NCBI RefSeq assembly: GCF_019969845.1
Contig: NZ_JAHXYR010000012.1
Coordinates: forward strand, 106,733-170,732
Direction of reading: 5' to 3'
DNA length: 64,000 nt
From: Sphingobacterium sp. GVS05A
Lineage (GTDB): Bacteria; Bacteroidota; Bacteroidia; Sphingobacteriales; Sphingobacteriaceae
Shown: piece by piece, positions 18,299 to 26,288 of the stretch
Numbering within the stretch: the first letter of the stretch is position 1
How the letters are laid out: every line of letters starts with the position of its first letter
Translations under genes and position numbers: made by a program
The notes under the pieces: generated by a model
Seen by the model: the letters and a program-made list of their open reading frames with translations, nothing else
Told to the model about the DNA's origin: nothing
Databases searched by the model: none

Positions 18299-19549
18299 TT
18301 AGTCAATGATAAAAGATTGAGCCTGCAGATGTTTCCAGAAATCAGGATACGATTTTTCTACAACCATTGGCTCCGCAATCTTGATCTGGTCAAATACCAA
18401 TGCAAGGGGCGCAAACGCCATTGCCATACGGTGGTCCTCATAAGTGTCAAAGGTCACCTCTTTTGGCTGGAATACCAGTGCTGTTTTAAGATGATAGGTT
18501 TCATTGTCTGCTATCAATTCAGCGCCAAATTTTGCTATTTCAGTCTGGAGAGCTGCGATTCGGTCCGTTTCTTTGATCTTTAATGTCTCAAGACCTGTAA
18601 ATGAAACATCACGACCTAAAGCTGCAGCGACAACGACAACAGTCTGCGCGAGATCGGGGCATTCTTTGAAATCAAATACTATTTTTTCCGAATCTATTCC
18701 CGTTTTATGAAGGTGCAAGCCATCGGCTTCAAAACTGGATTGCACGCCAAAATGGGTCATGATATCGACAATTGCAATATCTCCTTGCAAACTGTCTTTT
18801 TTAAGCCCTGGTAAGACAATAGATGCTTCGTCTTCTGCCAGCGCTACAATAGCGTACCAGTAAGAAGCTGCGCTCCAATCTGGCTCCACATAAATCGTGC
18901 TTTTTGAAAAAGTCTGTGGGGCAATATGTATTTCATTCGCTGTCCACTCATGCTGTATGCCTACGCTTTTTAGCATATCGAGGGTCATGGATACATAGGG
19001 TCTGGAAGTCAGTTCGCCCTCGATTTCCAATGTAAGTCCCTTTTTCAATGCGGGAGCAATTAATAGTAGCGCAGAGATGTATTGGCTACTGATGTTGCCT
19101 TTTATCCGAACACGGTTCTTTCCTTGAAATAAGCCGCCTTCTATTTTTAGGGGCGGATAGCCGGCTTTTTTTTCATAATGAATGTCAGCGCCGATTGTCT
19201 TCATGGCGTCAACCAATATACCTATTGGCCGTTGTTGCATGCGTTCGGTCCCTGTAAGGATAAAGTTTCCTTGAACAAGGTTTAGGTAGGCCGTTAAAAA
19301 GCGCATTGCTGTACCAGCCGGACCGATGTCAATCGTGTTGTATCCAGGTTGAGGGTCTGATGCGATCTGCAATACACGGTTTAGCGTAACCGTATCGGCA
19401 GCCTCGGAAAGATTCGCTATATCAACCTGCCCCTTGCTCAACGAGTGAATAATAAGAGCACGGTTGCTCTCGGATTTTGATCCTGTCAATTGAACCGTGC
19501 CTTTTATTTTTTTTGATGGGTGCGTCAGCTTGATGACTTGTTGATTCAT
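18299..19549 (-). CDS. aroA: 3-phosphoshikimate 1-carboxyvinyltransferase (EPSP synthase)
   Basis: This 416-residue enzyme joins shikimate-3-phosphate and PEP. It shows the N-terminal TGSKSESNRALI motif (PEP and shikimate-phosphate binding), GTAMRFLTAYL (about 79-89), RMQQRPIG, and KETDRIAALQTEIAKFGA near the C-terminus. The start codon overlaps the stop of the upstream DAHP synthase gene by one base (TAATG), indicating translational coupling. It is somewhat shorter than the enterobacterial enzyme, as is common in Bacteroidota. Confidence 0.96.
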   Translation of the reverse strand: MNQQVIKLTHPSKKIKGTVQLTGSKSESNRALIIHSLSKGQVDIANLSEAADTVTLNRVLQIASDPQPGYNTIDIGPAGTAMRFLTAYLNLVQGNFILTGTERMQQRPIGILVDAMKTIGADIHYEKKAGYPPLKIEGGLFQGKNRVRIKGNISSQYISALLLIAPALKKGLTLEIEGELTSRPYVSMTLDMLKSVGIQHEWTANEIHIAPQTFSKSTIYVEPDWSAASYWYAIVALAEDEASIVLPGLKKDSLQGDIAIVDIMTHFGVQSSFEADGLHLHKTGIDSEKIVFDFKECPDLAQTVVVVAAALGRDVSFTGLETLKIKETDRIAALQTEIAKFGAELIADNETYHLKTALVFQPKEVTFDTYEDHRMAMAFAPLALVFDQIKIAEPMVVEKSYPDFWKHLQAQSFIID

Positions 19550-20661
19550 TATGCTTCTGCTGTAGGTTGTTCCTGTGAATTCATTACCGCGTTTTGCTTA
19601 CGGATAGATTCGTTGTGAATTAATTCTAGGAATTTTGTTGCAAACTCACTGCCCAAAGAAAGTGCTTCAGCAAGTTTTGTACGTTTTTGGACAATCTCAT
19701 CCCAACGGTTTACCTGTAAGATCGTCACATTGTTATCACGTTTGTATTCACCGATTTTCTCTGCAATTTTCATACGCTCGCCGATTTTTTGGATAATTAA
19801 ATCATCCAATTTATCAATGTTACTACGTAATTCGGCTAATTTATCCTCGAATGAAGGGTTGTCAGAATCAGCTTTACGTAATGTTAAATGATTAATCAAC
19901 TCTGCTAGGGCTGCTGGCGTAACTTGTTGTTTGGCATCAGTCCATGCAACAGAAGGATCAATATGTGATTCGATGATCAAACCTTGCATATCCATATCCA
20001 TTGCTTTTTGTGCGATGTACGGTAACAATTCGCGGTTACCACAAATGTGGCTAGGGTCGTTGATGATCGGCAAATTAGGACAAGCAGTTTTTAACTGGAT
20101 GGCTAAATCCCACATCGGCTCATTGCGGAATGCTGTTTTCTCGTAAGAAGAGAATCCGCGGTGAATAGCACCTAATTTTTTGATGCCCGCACGGTTGATA
20201 CGCTCCAAAGCACCGATCCATAACGATAAATCCGGGTTAACAGGGTTTTTTACGAAAACTGGTACATCTACCCCCTGTAGTGCATCAGCAATTTCTTGTA
20301 CCGTGAATGGGTTTGCAGTTGAACGTGCACCTACCCAAAGTACATCAACACCAGCTGCTAAAGCTTCTTCAACGTGTTTTGCTGTCGCAACTTCTGTAGC
20401 TGTTAATAAACCAGTCTCTTCTTTCGCTCTCTTCAACCACTCCAAACCAATGGAACCGATACCTTCAAATTCACCTGGACGAGTACGTGGTTTCCAGATT
20501 CCTGCACGTAAGATATTTACTTTTCCAGTGTTCGCCAATAGATGCGCTGTAGATACCAATTGCTCTTCTGTCTCTGCACTACAAGGGCCTGCGATAATTA
20601 AAGGTTTGTCTCCAGTATCCAACCATGATTTCAAAGGAGTGATTTCTAATGTATTTTTCAT
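19549..20661 (-). CDS. Bifunctional DAHP synthase / chorismate mutase
   Basis: The 370-residue protein has an N-terminal KDPS-like DAHP synthase domain (about 1-265) with GPCSAETEEQ, KPRTRPGEFEG and INDPSHICGNR. A C-terminal AroQ-type chorismate mutase domain (about 275-355; LRSNIDKLDDLIIQKIGERM) follows. It therefore catalyses both the first step of the shikimate pathway and the chorismate to prephenate step. In such fusions the mutase domain commonly doubles as the feedback sensor. It sits between pheA (117 bp upstream) and aroA (1-bp overlap), inside the unit controlled by the Phe/Tyr leader. Confidence 0.94.
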   Translation of the reverse strand: MKNTLEITPLKSWLDTGDKPLIIAGPCSAETEEQLVSTAHLLANTGKVNILRAGIWKPRTRPGEFEGIGSIGLEWLKRAKEETGLLTATEVATAKHVEEALAAGVDVLWVGARSTANPFTVQEIADALQGVDVPVFVKNPVNPDLSLWIGALERINRAGIKKLGAIHRGFSSYEKTAFRNEPMWDLAIQLKTACPNLPIINDPSHICGNRELLPYIAQKAMDMDMQGLIIESHIDPSVAWTDAKQQVTPAALAELINHLTLRKADSDNPSFEDKLAELRSNIDKLDDLIIQKIGERMKIAEKIGEYKRDNNVTILQVNRWDEIVQKRTKLAEALSLGSEFATKFLELIHNESIRKQNAVMNSQEQPTAEA

Positions 20662-20778
20662 CGGAATAAATTTTTAAAGGTATTTGAGTCTGTTAAGCTG
20701 TTATGCTTGTTTTGTAAGTCTTTATAGCTCCAACAGATTCAGGGTAAGTTGATTGTTTTATAATTATTAAATTGTTGA

Positions 20779-21603
20779 TTATAGTTTCTCGTTTTTGATG
20801 TATTCGCCCATAATATTGAAATTGATACTATGTTTGAGTACTTTTCGGATCGCAGCTTCATAGTCTGATTGTTTTTTCCATTCAACATCAACGAAAAAGT
20901 CATATTCGTTGCGTTTTCCGATAACAGGCATAGACTGAATCTTGCTCAGGTTGATATTTTGCTCAGCAAAACACTGTAAGATTGTCGCTAAGGAACCAAC
21001 CGTATTCCCTGTTTGGAACGATAAAGATGCTTTATTGGCATTTTTGTGTTCAACCACCTCATTCGAAAGAACCAGAAAACGTGTTGCGTTCTTTTTATTG
21101 GTTTCGATTCTTTTCTCTAAAATCTCAAGCCCATAAATTTCAGCGGCTAAGGTACCTGCAATAGCAGCTGTATCGGTTAATTTCCGTTCAGCGATCATTT
21201 TTGCAGTAGCTGCCGTATCGGATCCTTCGGTAATACGTACACCTTCCAGCTCTGAAAGAAATTCTTCGCATTGACGGATTGCGATCGGATGTGATTCGAT
21301 GTGTTTGATGTCTTTCAATTTAACACCGGGCAATACCATCAGATTCTGTTGAATGTTGAGATAGACTTCACCAGTGATATGAAATTTATAATCCCGAAGC
21401 AGATTGTAGTTTGGTAGCAGGCTACCCGCAATTGAATTTTCAATCGCCATAACAATGTAATCTACTTTTCTTTGCTTAAGCAATTCACAGGTTTTTTTGA
21501 ATGAATCGCATTCAACAATCTCGACCTCGCGTCCAAAATATTTAAATGCTGCTTCCTCGTGAAATGAAGCTTTTGCTCCTTGTATCGCAATTTTTAAACT
21601 CAT
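20779..21603 (-). CDS. pheA: Prephenate dehydratase
   Basis: From MSLKIAIQGAKASFHEEAA the protein is 274 residues. An upstream in-frame codon at 21633 lies inside the leader terminator stem and is rejected. The catalytic domain shows IQGAKASFHEEAA, the ESHPIAIRQCEEFL segment and the KNATRFLVL motif with the catalytic Thr-Arg-Phe. The C-terminal ACT domain (about 195-270; GSLATILQCFAEQNINLSKIQS) is the site where phenylalanine usually acts as a feedback inhibitor. It makes phenylpyruvate from prephenate. It has no fused chorismate mutase; that activity is on the next gene. First structural gene behind the attenuator. Confidence 0.96.
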   Translation of the reverse strand: MSLKIAIQGAKASFHEEAAFKYFGREVEIVECDSFKKTCELLKQRKVDYIVMAIENSIAGSLLPNYNLLRDYKFHITGEVYLNIQQNLMVLPGVKLKDIKHIESHPIAIRQCEEFLSELEGVRITEGSDTAATAKMIAERKLTDTAAIAGTLAAEIYGLEILEKRIETNKKNATRFLVLSNEVVEHKNANKASLSFQTGNTVGSLATILQCFAEQNINLSKIQSMPVIGKRNEYDFFVDVEWKKQSDYEAAIRKVLKHSINFNIMGEYIKNEKL

Positions 21604-21628
21604 TTTTTTTGTTGCTATTTTGCCCTTA

Positions 21629-21673
21629 AACAAGAAAGAGTCCCGATGATCTAAACCGGGACTCTTTCTTGTT
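21629..21673 (-). terminator. Attenuator terminator in the pheA leader
   Basis: A perfect 17-bp stem (21657-21673 pairs with 21629-21645) with an 11-nt loop lies between the leader peptide and pheA. The 3' arm, as read on the minus strand, ends TCTTTCTTGTTT. Its 5' arm contains TCCCGG (21661-21656), which can instead pair with CCGGGA (21704-21699) at the end of the leader peptide gene. Confidence 0.75.
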
Positions 21674-21694
21674 ATATTCTAATGTATACACAAT

Positions 21695-21760
21695 CTAATC
21701 CCGGCCCTTATTTTTAAAATAAAAGAAGTTAAAATAGAAATATGTATATGATCTGTTCAT
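21695..21760 (-). CDS. pheL: Phe/Tyr-rich leader peptide of the pheA operon
   Basis: A 21-codon ORF begins ATG at 21760 after ACAAGG and ends TAG at 21695. Residues 5-15 read YTYFYFNFFYF, so nine of 21 codons are Phe (5) or Tyr (4), all within 11 positions. The gene starts about 15 nt after the predicted transcription start and ends 21 nt before the terminator stem. This is the arrangement of classical ribosome-mediated attenuation: stalling at Phe/Tyr codons would leave CCGGGA free to form the antiterminator, while a ribosome reaching the stop would cover it and let the terminator form. The symbol is by analogy; homology to enterobacterial pheL is not claimed. Confidence 0.8.
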   Translation of the reverse strand: MNRSYTYFYFNFFYFKNKGRD

Positions 21761-21780
21761 CCTTGTGTTGTTTGACATTT

Positions 21781-21810
21781 CAAATGTACGAATGTTTTTG
21801 AAATATCAAA
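21781..21810 (-). promoter_or_regulatory. Promoter of the pheA operon
   Basis: On the minus strand TTTG (21810-21807), an 18-nt spacer and TACATTTG (21788-21781) match the Bacteroidota consensus exactly. Transcription would start about 15 nt before the leader-peptide ATG. Confidence 0.75.
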
Positions 21811-21833
21811 GAAAAAATAATTTTTTTCATATA

Positions 21834-22095
21834 AAATATATCATTTATGGGTGTGTTTTTGGTTGTTTTTTACTGCTTTTTTTTTATTAAAAATAAACGT
21901 TTTTTTTAGATTTATTGAAGTGTTTTGTTTTTGTAATTTCCTTTTATATAGTGATTTATTGTTTTTGTTGTCTTTTTTATGTCTATTTTTTTAATGATTT
22001 TTTAACATAAAAAACATATTAAAAATAGCTATTTTTTAAGGTGTTTTTTTATTAAAAATAGTGTTTTTTTTGTTGAAATATGTTGTGTTTTATAC
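21834..22095. other. Extremely T-rich intergenic stretch
   Basis: Between the pheA promoter and the nuclease promoter, the plus strand is dominated by T-runs of 5-9. A repeated block of seven T followed by ATTAAAAATA occurs at about 21883-21896 and 22044-22060. No ORF of note or stable hairpin is seen. Confidence 0.5.
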
Positions 22096-22099
22096 GCTG

Positions 22100-22128
22100 T
22101 TTGCTGAGAAAGTATTTTATTAACTTTG
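22100..22128 (+). promoter_or_regulatory. Promoter of the nuclease gene
   Basis: TTTG (22100-22103), 17 nt, TAACTTTG (22121-22128). The expected start of transcription is near 22134, which favours the ATG at 22145 over the TTG at 22136. Confidence 0.6.
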
Positions 22129-22144
22129 CGCAAATTTGATTTTT

Positions 22145-22621
22145 ATGCTAAAGCGATTTAATTTTTTGGTGAGTACCATTATCATCTGTTTCTTGTTTTT
22201 AGGTTTTTCTTATAAAGGGGAGGAACGGTATGTAAAAGTACGGCGAGTAATCGACGGAGATACATTTGTAATTGAAAATGGTAGTAAAAAAGGCGAGCGG
22301 GTACGGTTGATTGGGATTGATGCTCCCGAAACAAGGAGAACAGCGCGAAAAGAGATTGGCTACTATGGCGTGGAGGCAAAAGAGCATCTTCAAGCTATGT
22401 TGACTGGAAAAAATGTAAAGCTGGTATTTGATGTCGGTAAAAAGGATCGTTATGGAAGACTTCTCGCTTATGTGTATCTTAGGGAGAAATTTGTAAATGC
22501 GGAGTTGGTCGAACAAGGATATGCTGTGACTTACACCCTGACACCGAATGTTCAGTATGCTGATTTTTTTGTGAAATTAGAACGACAGGCACGTCAGGCT
22601 AAGCGTGGGCTTTGGAAGTAA
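22145..22621 (+). CDS. Thermonuclease (staphylococcal nuclease-like) family protein
   Basis: The 158-residue product has an N-terminal signal peptide or anchor (MLKRFNFLVSTIIICFLFLGFSYKG) followed by an OB-fold nuclease domain. Catalytic features include VIDGDTFVIENG, RLIGIDAPE with the metal-binding Asp and active-site Arg region, and GKKDRYGRLLAYVYL. It is expected to be exported and to cleave DNA or RNA with calcium, as in the SNase family. It is followed after 35 bp by the EamA exporter gene. Confidence 0.9.
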   Translation: MLKRFNFLVSTIIICFLFLGFSYKGEERYVKVRRVIDGDTFVIENGSKKGERVRLIGIDAPETRRTARKEIGYYGVEAKEHLQAMLTGKNVKLVFDVGKKDRYGRLLAYVYLREKFVNAELVEQGYAVTYTLTPNVQYADFFVKLERQARQAKRGLWK

Positions 22622-22656
22622 TTTGTGGGTTTTGGAAATAATTTAGTAACAGAATA

Positions 22657-23526
22657 ATGATTTTTGTCCTCATAAGTGTTATTTGCAGCGTAACTGTAGC
22701 CGTATTATTAAAATTGGCAAAACAGTATGGCGTAGAAACAAAACAAGTGATCGTCTGGAATTATCCTATGGCGGTTGCTTTGACCTACTTTATATTACGG
22801 CCCGAAATAAAGGAAATTAGCTGGACGGCCTTACCCTTCCCGCTGTACACAGCACTGGCTGTACTATTACCGGGGATGTTTGTATTTATTGCGTTATCTA
22901 TCCGTTATAGTGGTTTGGTAAAAACGGAGGTGGCCCAGCGACTGTCTTTATTTATTCCGTTACTGGCAGCGTTTTTTTTATTCCACGAAAAGCTACAGGG
23001 AAATAAACTGTTAGGAATAGGGGTAGGTTTATTGGCGATAATATGTTCCATCGGTTGGCGAAAATCTCTTCCCACAATAACGCAGTCAAATACAGGGTAT
23101 AAAAATAGTCTTTACCCATTGCTTGTTTTTATTGGTATGGGGATTATTGATATTCTTTTTAAGCAGGTGGCATTGCATGTGACGATACCTTATGTCAGTT
23201 CGATGTTTATTATCTTTGTTATGGCCATTCTGATTGCCTTTGGTTTGTTAGGCTATTTTATTTTTGTGGAAAAGCAGACCTTTTCACCTAGAGCGGTCGT
23301 CTATGGCCTGATTTTAGGCGCTTTCAATTTTTGTAATATATTATTTTATATGAAAGCTCATCGGGCATTACCGGAGAATCCTTCCATCGTATTTACTGGA
23401 ATGAATATTGGCGTTATCTCGCTGGGTGCTTTGGTGGGTGTATTATTTTTTAAAGAAAGACTCTCATGGTTGAATTACCTGGGGATAGTTCTTTCCATTG
23501 TTTCAGTTTTAATTATCGCATATTAG
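22657..23526 (+). CDS. EamA/DMT-family membrane transporter
   Basis: This 289-residue, strongly hydrophobic protein has about ten membrane segments arranged as two EamA repeats. The second repeat ends GALVGVLFFKERLSWLNYLGIVLSIVSVLI, which is typical of drug/metabolite exporters. The VAQRLSLFIPLLAAFFLFHEKL segment ends the first repeat. The transported compound is unknown. Its stop codon TAG overlaps the GTG start of the YigZ gene by one base. Confidence 0.87.
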   Translation: MIFVLISVICSVTVAVLLKLAKQYGVETKQVIVWNYPMAVALTYFILRPEIKEISWTALPFPLYTALAVLLPGMFVFIALSIRYSGLVKTEVAQRLSLFIPLLAAFFLFHEKLQGNKLLGIGVGLLAIICSIGWRKSLPTITQSNTGYKNSLYPLLVFIGMGIIDILFKQVALHVTIPYVSSMFIIFVMAILIAFGLLGYFIFVEKQTFSPRAVVYGLILGAFNFCNILFYMKAHRALPENPSIVFTGMNIGVISLGALVGVLFFKERLSWLNYLGIVLSIVSVLIIAY

Positions 23527-24143
23527 TGAGTTTATTTGAAGATACTTATCGAACGATCGATGCAAACTATGAGGGAATTTTTAGAGATAAAGGAAGCAAA
23601 TTTATTGCCTACGCATTCCCTTTTAAATCTGAGGAGAAATTGAAAGATGTTTTACAGGAGGTGAAATCCCTACATCCGAAAGCAAGACACCACTGTTGGG
23701 CTTATCGGCTGACTCCGGATCGTAATGTATTTCGCATAAACGATGATGGTGAACCCTCTGGCACCGCGGGGCGTCCTATTTTAAATGCTTTGCTCTCAGC
23801 AGATATTACAAATATAATCGTCGTTGTCGTCCGTTATTTCGGTGGAACATTGTTGGGCGTACCAGGCTTGATTAATGCTTATAAATCGGCTACGCAGGAT
23901 GCCTTGGATCAAGCTCAGATAATCGAACTAACAGTTAATGATAGTTATGGGCTAACCTTTGATTATCTAAATATGAATGATGTTATGCGTATTATTAAGG
24001 AAGAAGGACTGGAAATCGAAAAGCAGGAATTTGACAATAATTGCTATCTGGAATTTGAGGTACGCAAAATGCAGGTAAACCGTGTCGTGGAGCGTTTTTC
24101 GAAAATTGAAGGTTGTCAATTGAATTATTTAAGAACGATATGA
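23526..24143 (+). CDS. YigZ family protein (IMPACT/UPF0029)
   Basis: I choose the GTG at 23526 (VSLFEDTYRTIDANYEG), which overlaps the preceding stop codon, giving 205 residues, the normal family length. The conserved N-terminal domain shows ARHHCWAYRL, DDGEPSGTAGRPIL and VVRYFGGTLLGVPGLINAY. A small C-terminal domain (about 135-200) resembles EF-G domain V-like folds in this family. The biochemical function is unsettled; a role tied to translation or proline peptidase genes has been suggested for relatives. Start and stop overlaps on both sides indicate a tightly coupled three-gene unit. Confidence 0.92.
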   Translation: MSLFEDTYRTIDANYEGIFRDKGSKFIAYAFPFKSEEKLKDVLQEVKSLHPKARHHCWAYRLTPDRNVFRINDDGEPSGTAGRPILNALLSADITNIIVVVVRYFGGTLLGVPGLINAYKSATQDALDQAQIIELTVNDSYGLTFDYLNMNDVMRIIKEEGLEIEKQEFDNNCYLEFEVRKMQVNRVVERFSKIEGCQLNYLRTI

Positions 24144-24994
24144 TAAACAATTCAGAACTCATTTTAAATTCAGATGGAAGTATTTACCATTTGAATTTAA
24201 TGCCAGAAGATTTATCCCATACGATCATTACAGTTGGAGATCCAGACCGTGTGACCAAGGTGTCGAAATATTTTGACCGTATCGAACTCAAAAAGGGAAA
24301 GCGTGAGTTTATCACCCATACAGGATATATTGGGACTAAACGGCTGAGCGTGATCTCTACAGGGATAGGTACAGACAATATTGATATTGTATTGAATGAA
24401 TTGGATGCGTTGGTGAATATTGATTTTCAGCATAAGGTTGTGAAAAGCGAGCTGACCTCTTTGGATATCGTTCGTATCGGTACTTCTGGTGCTGTACAGA
24501 CGGATGTTGAAATGGGAAGTATACTGGCTTCGCAATATGGGGTTGGTTTTGATGCGTTGATGCAATTCTACCAAAAGCCTTACGATGAGATTGAACTGAA
24601 TATCCAGCAGGCTTTAATTCGATATTTTCCACAATTGAGTTTAAAGCCTTATGTAGCAAGGGCCGGAGAGCGTTTATTGGATCGAATTGCTTTTGATCTA
24701 CCAAAAGGGATGACATTGACAGCACCAGGATTCTATGCACCACAAGGGCGTTGTCTGCGGTCAGATAATGCGATCCCGGATCTGATTTCTTTGGTAAATT
24801 CATTTCGGCATAACGATTTCCGTTTGACCAATCTGGAAATGGAAACTGCTGGTATCTATGCGCTGGCGAACATGTTCGGTCATCAGGCTTTATCCATTAA
24901 TGCCATTTTAGCAAGTAGGGTAGCGGGAGAATTTTCCGCAAATCCTGAAGCGGTAGTGGAAAAGGCTATTCAACTGGTACTGGAAAGGATTTAG
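24140..24994 (+). CDS. Nucleoside phosphorylase
   Basis: The start is the ATG at 24140, overlapping the YigZ stop (ATGA), giving 284 residues. The phosphorylase-1 superfamily is recognised from the phosphate-binding GDPDRV motif (about residues 34-39), IGTSGAVQTDVEMGS, and NLEMETAGIYALA near the C-terminus, whose glutamates bind the ribose. It should cleave a purine or pyrimidine nucleoside with phosphate. The nearest match in general layout is uridine phosphorylase, but the base preference cannot be fixed. A hairpin overlaps its 3' end. Confidence 0.88.
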   Translation: MINNSELILNSDGSIYHLNLMPEDLSHTIITVGDPDRVTKVSKYFDRIELKKGKREFITHTGYIGTKRLSVISTGIGTDNIDIVLNELDALVNIDFQHKVVKSELTSLDIVRIGTSGAVQTDVEMGSILASQYGVGFDALMQFYQKPYDEIELNIQQALIRYFPQLSLKPYVARAGERLLDRIAFDLPKGMTLTAPGFYAPQGRCLRSDNAIPDLISLVNSFRHNDFRLTNLEMETAGIYALANMFGHQALSINAILASRVAGEFSANPEAVVEKAIQLVLERI

Positions 24995-25014
24995 AAAAAT
25001 CTCTCCCAGTACCA
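24975..25014. terminator. Hairpin between convergent nucleoside phosphorylase and rodA
   Basis: TGGTACTGG (24975-24983) pairs with CCAGTACCA (25006-25014), and an inner 6-bp helix (24987-24992/24997-25002) continues in the same register. It overlaps the last codons of the phosphorylase gene, and no clear T-run follows. Confidence 0.5.
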
Positions 25015-25022
25015 AATGCAAC

Positions 25023-26288
25023 TTATACGACTCCTTTTCTATTGGAGTCAAATTTGAGCATGATAAAGAGCAGTATCGTGAAGCTCCAGAGTGAAGAGCC
25101 CCCATAGCTGACAAAAGGCAATGGAATCCCAATGACAGGGATGATTCCTATGGTCATTCCGATATTGATAAACAAGTGAAAAAATAGGATAGAGGCCACG
25201 CCGTAGGCATATATTCGGGCAAAAGCCGAACGCTGTCGTTCTGCAATATGGATGATGCGCAAGAGCAGTGTGAGATAGATAGCAATTAATGTTACCGAAC
25301 CTACAAAGCCCCATTCTTCCCCTACGGTACAGAAGATAAAGTCAGTGCTTTGTTCGGGAACAAAGTTATATTTGGTCTGCGTTCCCTGTAAATAGCCTTT
25401 TCCCCAAAATTGGCCTGATCCAATGGCAATTTTGGACTGGTTCAAATTATAACCCTTTCCTTTGAGGTCTTCTGTTTTGCCCAAAATGATATCGATTCGG
25501 TCACGCTGATGCGGTTGTAATACATGGTCGTAAACCAGATCGACACATAATATAAATGCAGTGCAGGCTGCAAAAAGGATACTGAGATTAATAATATATT
25601 TCCTCTTTTTTCGAAAACTCCACATAAAAAATCCAATAATAGCCGCCAGGACTAAAATAAGAATCCATGGATTGAATAGCAGTGCTAAAACAAAAAGCAA
25701 GATGCACAGGCCACCAAAGATCAGTAATTCATTGTTCACATAACCCTCGCGGTAAAAAACGAAAATTAAGGAGAAGAAAGCCAATGCAGAACCGGTGTCG
25801 GGCTGTAGCATAACCAAGAATACCGGAAATAGTACAATACCTGCACCCATAGCCAGTGTTTGCATAGTGGGGGCTTTATTGCTCTGGGCACTTAAAAAAT
25901 TGGCCAGCAACAAACAAGTGGAGAGTTTGGCAAACTCGGACGGTTGCAGCCGGAAGAATCCCAAATCAATCCAGGCCTGATTCCCGCCGACATTTCGGCC
26001 CACAACCAAAACAATGACAAGGAGTATGGCTGTTATACCATAAAATATGGGTGAGGCCGAACTGAAAAATTTGGCATCGATAATCAAGATGGATATGCCG
26101 AGGATAATCGCTGATATCAGATAGAGTGACTGCTTTCCATAGTTGGTTCCTAAAGTGAAAAAACCAGGCATTTCCGGATTAAATACAGCCGCACGAATAT
26201 TAAATAGACCGATCAGACAGAGTGAAAGCCAGAGTATGATTGTTAACCAATCTATTTTTCCAAAGAAACTATTTTTTTGATTATTCAT
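25023..26288 (-). CDS. rodA: Rod shape-determining SEDS glycosyltransferase RodA
   Basis: The 421-residue SEDS-family peptidoglycan glycosyltransferase has about ten membrane segments. Conserved elements include NVGGNQAWIDLGFFRLQPSEFAKL (about 109-132), LQPDTGSALAFF, GKGYLQGTQTKYNFVPEQSTDFIF and the C-terminal GIPLPFVSYGGSSL. It polymerises lipid II glycan strands in the elongasome with PBP2. Its start overlaps the end of mrdA by 8 bp. Last gene of the mre operon. Confidence 0.96.
   Translation of the reverse strand: MNNQKNSFFGKIDWLTIILWLSLCLIGLFNIRAAVFNPEMPGFFTLGTNYGKQSLYLISAIILGISILIIDAKFFSSASPIFYGITAILLVIVLVVGRNVGGNQAWIDLGFFRLQPSEFAKLSTCLLLANFLSAQSNKAPTMQTLAMGAGIVLFPVFLVMLQPDTGSALAFFSLIFVFYREGYVNNELLIFGGLCILLFVLALLFNPWILILVLAAIIGFFMWSFRKKRKYIINLSILFAACTAFILCVDLVYDHVLQPHQRDRIDIILGKTEDLKGKGYNLNQSKIAIGSGQFWGKGYLQGTQTKYNFVPEQSTDFIFCTVGEEWGFVGSVTLIAIYLTLLLRIIHIAERQRSAFARIYAYGVASILFFHLFINIGMTIGIIPVIGIPLPFVSYGGSSLWSFTILLFIMLKFDSNRKGVV

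Noticed and set aside
21604..21633. Extended N-terminus of prephenate dehydratase from 21633
   Set aside because: The extra codons fall inside the attenuator terminator stem, and the conserved protein begins at MSLKIAIQG.
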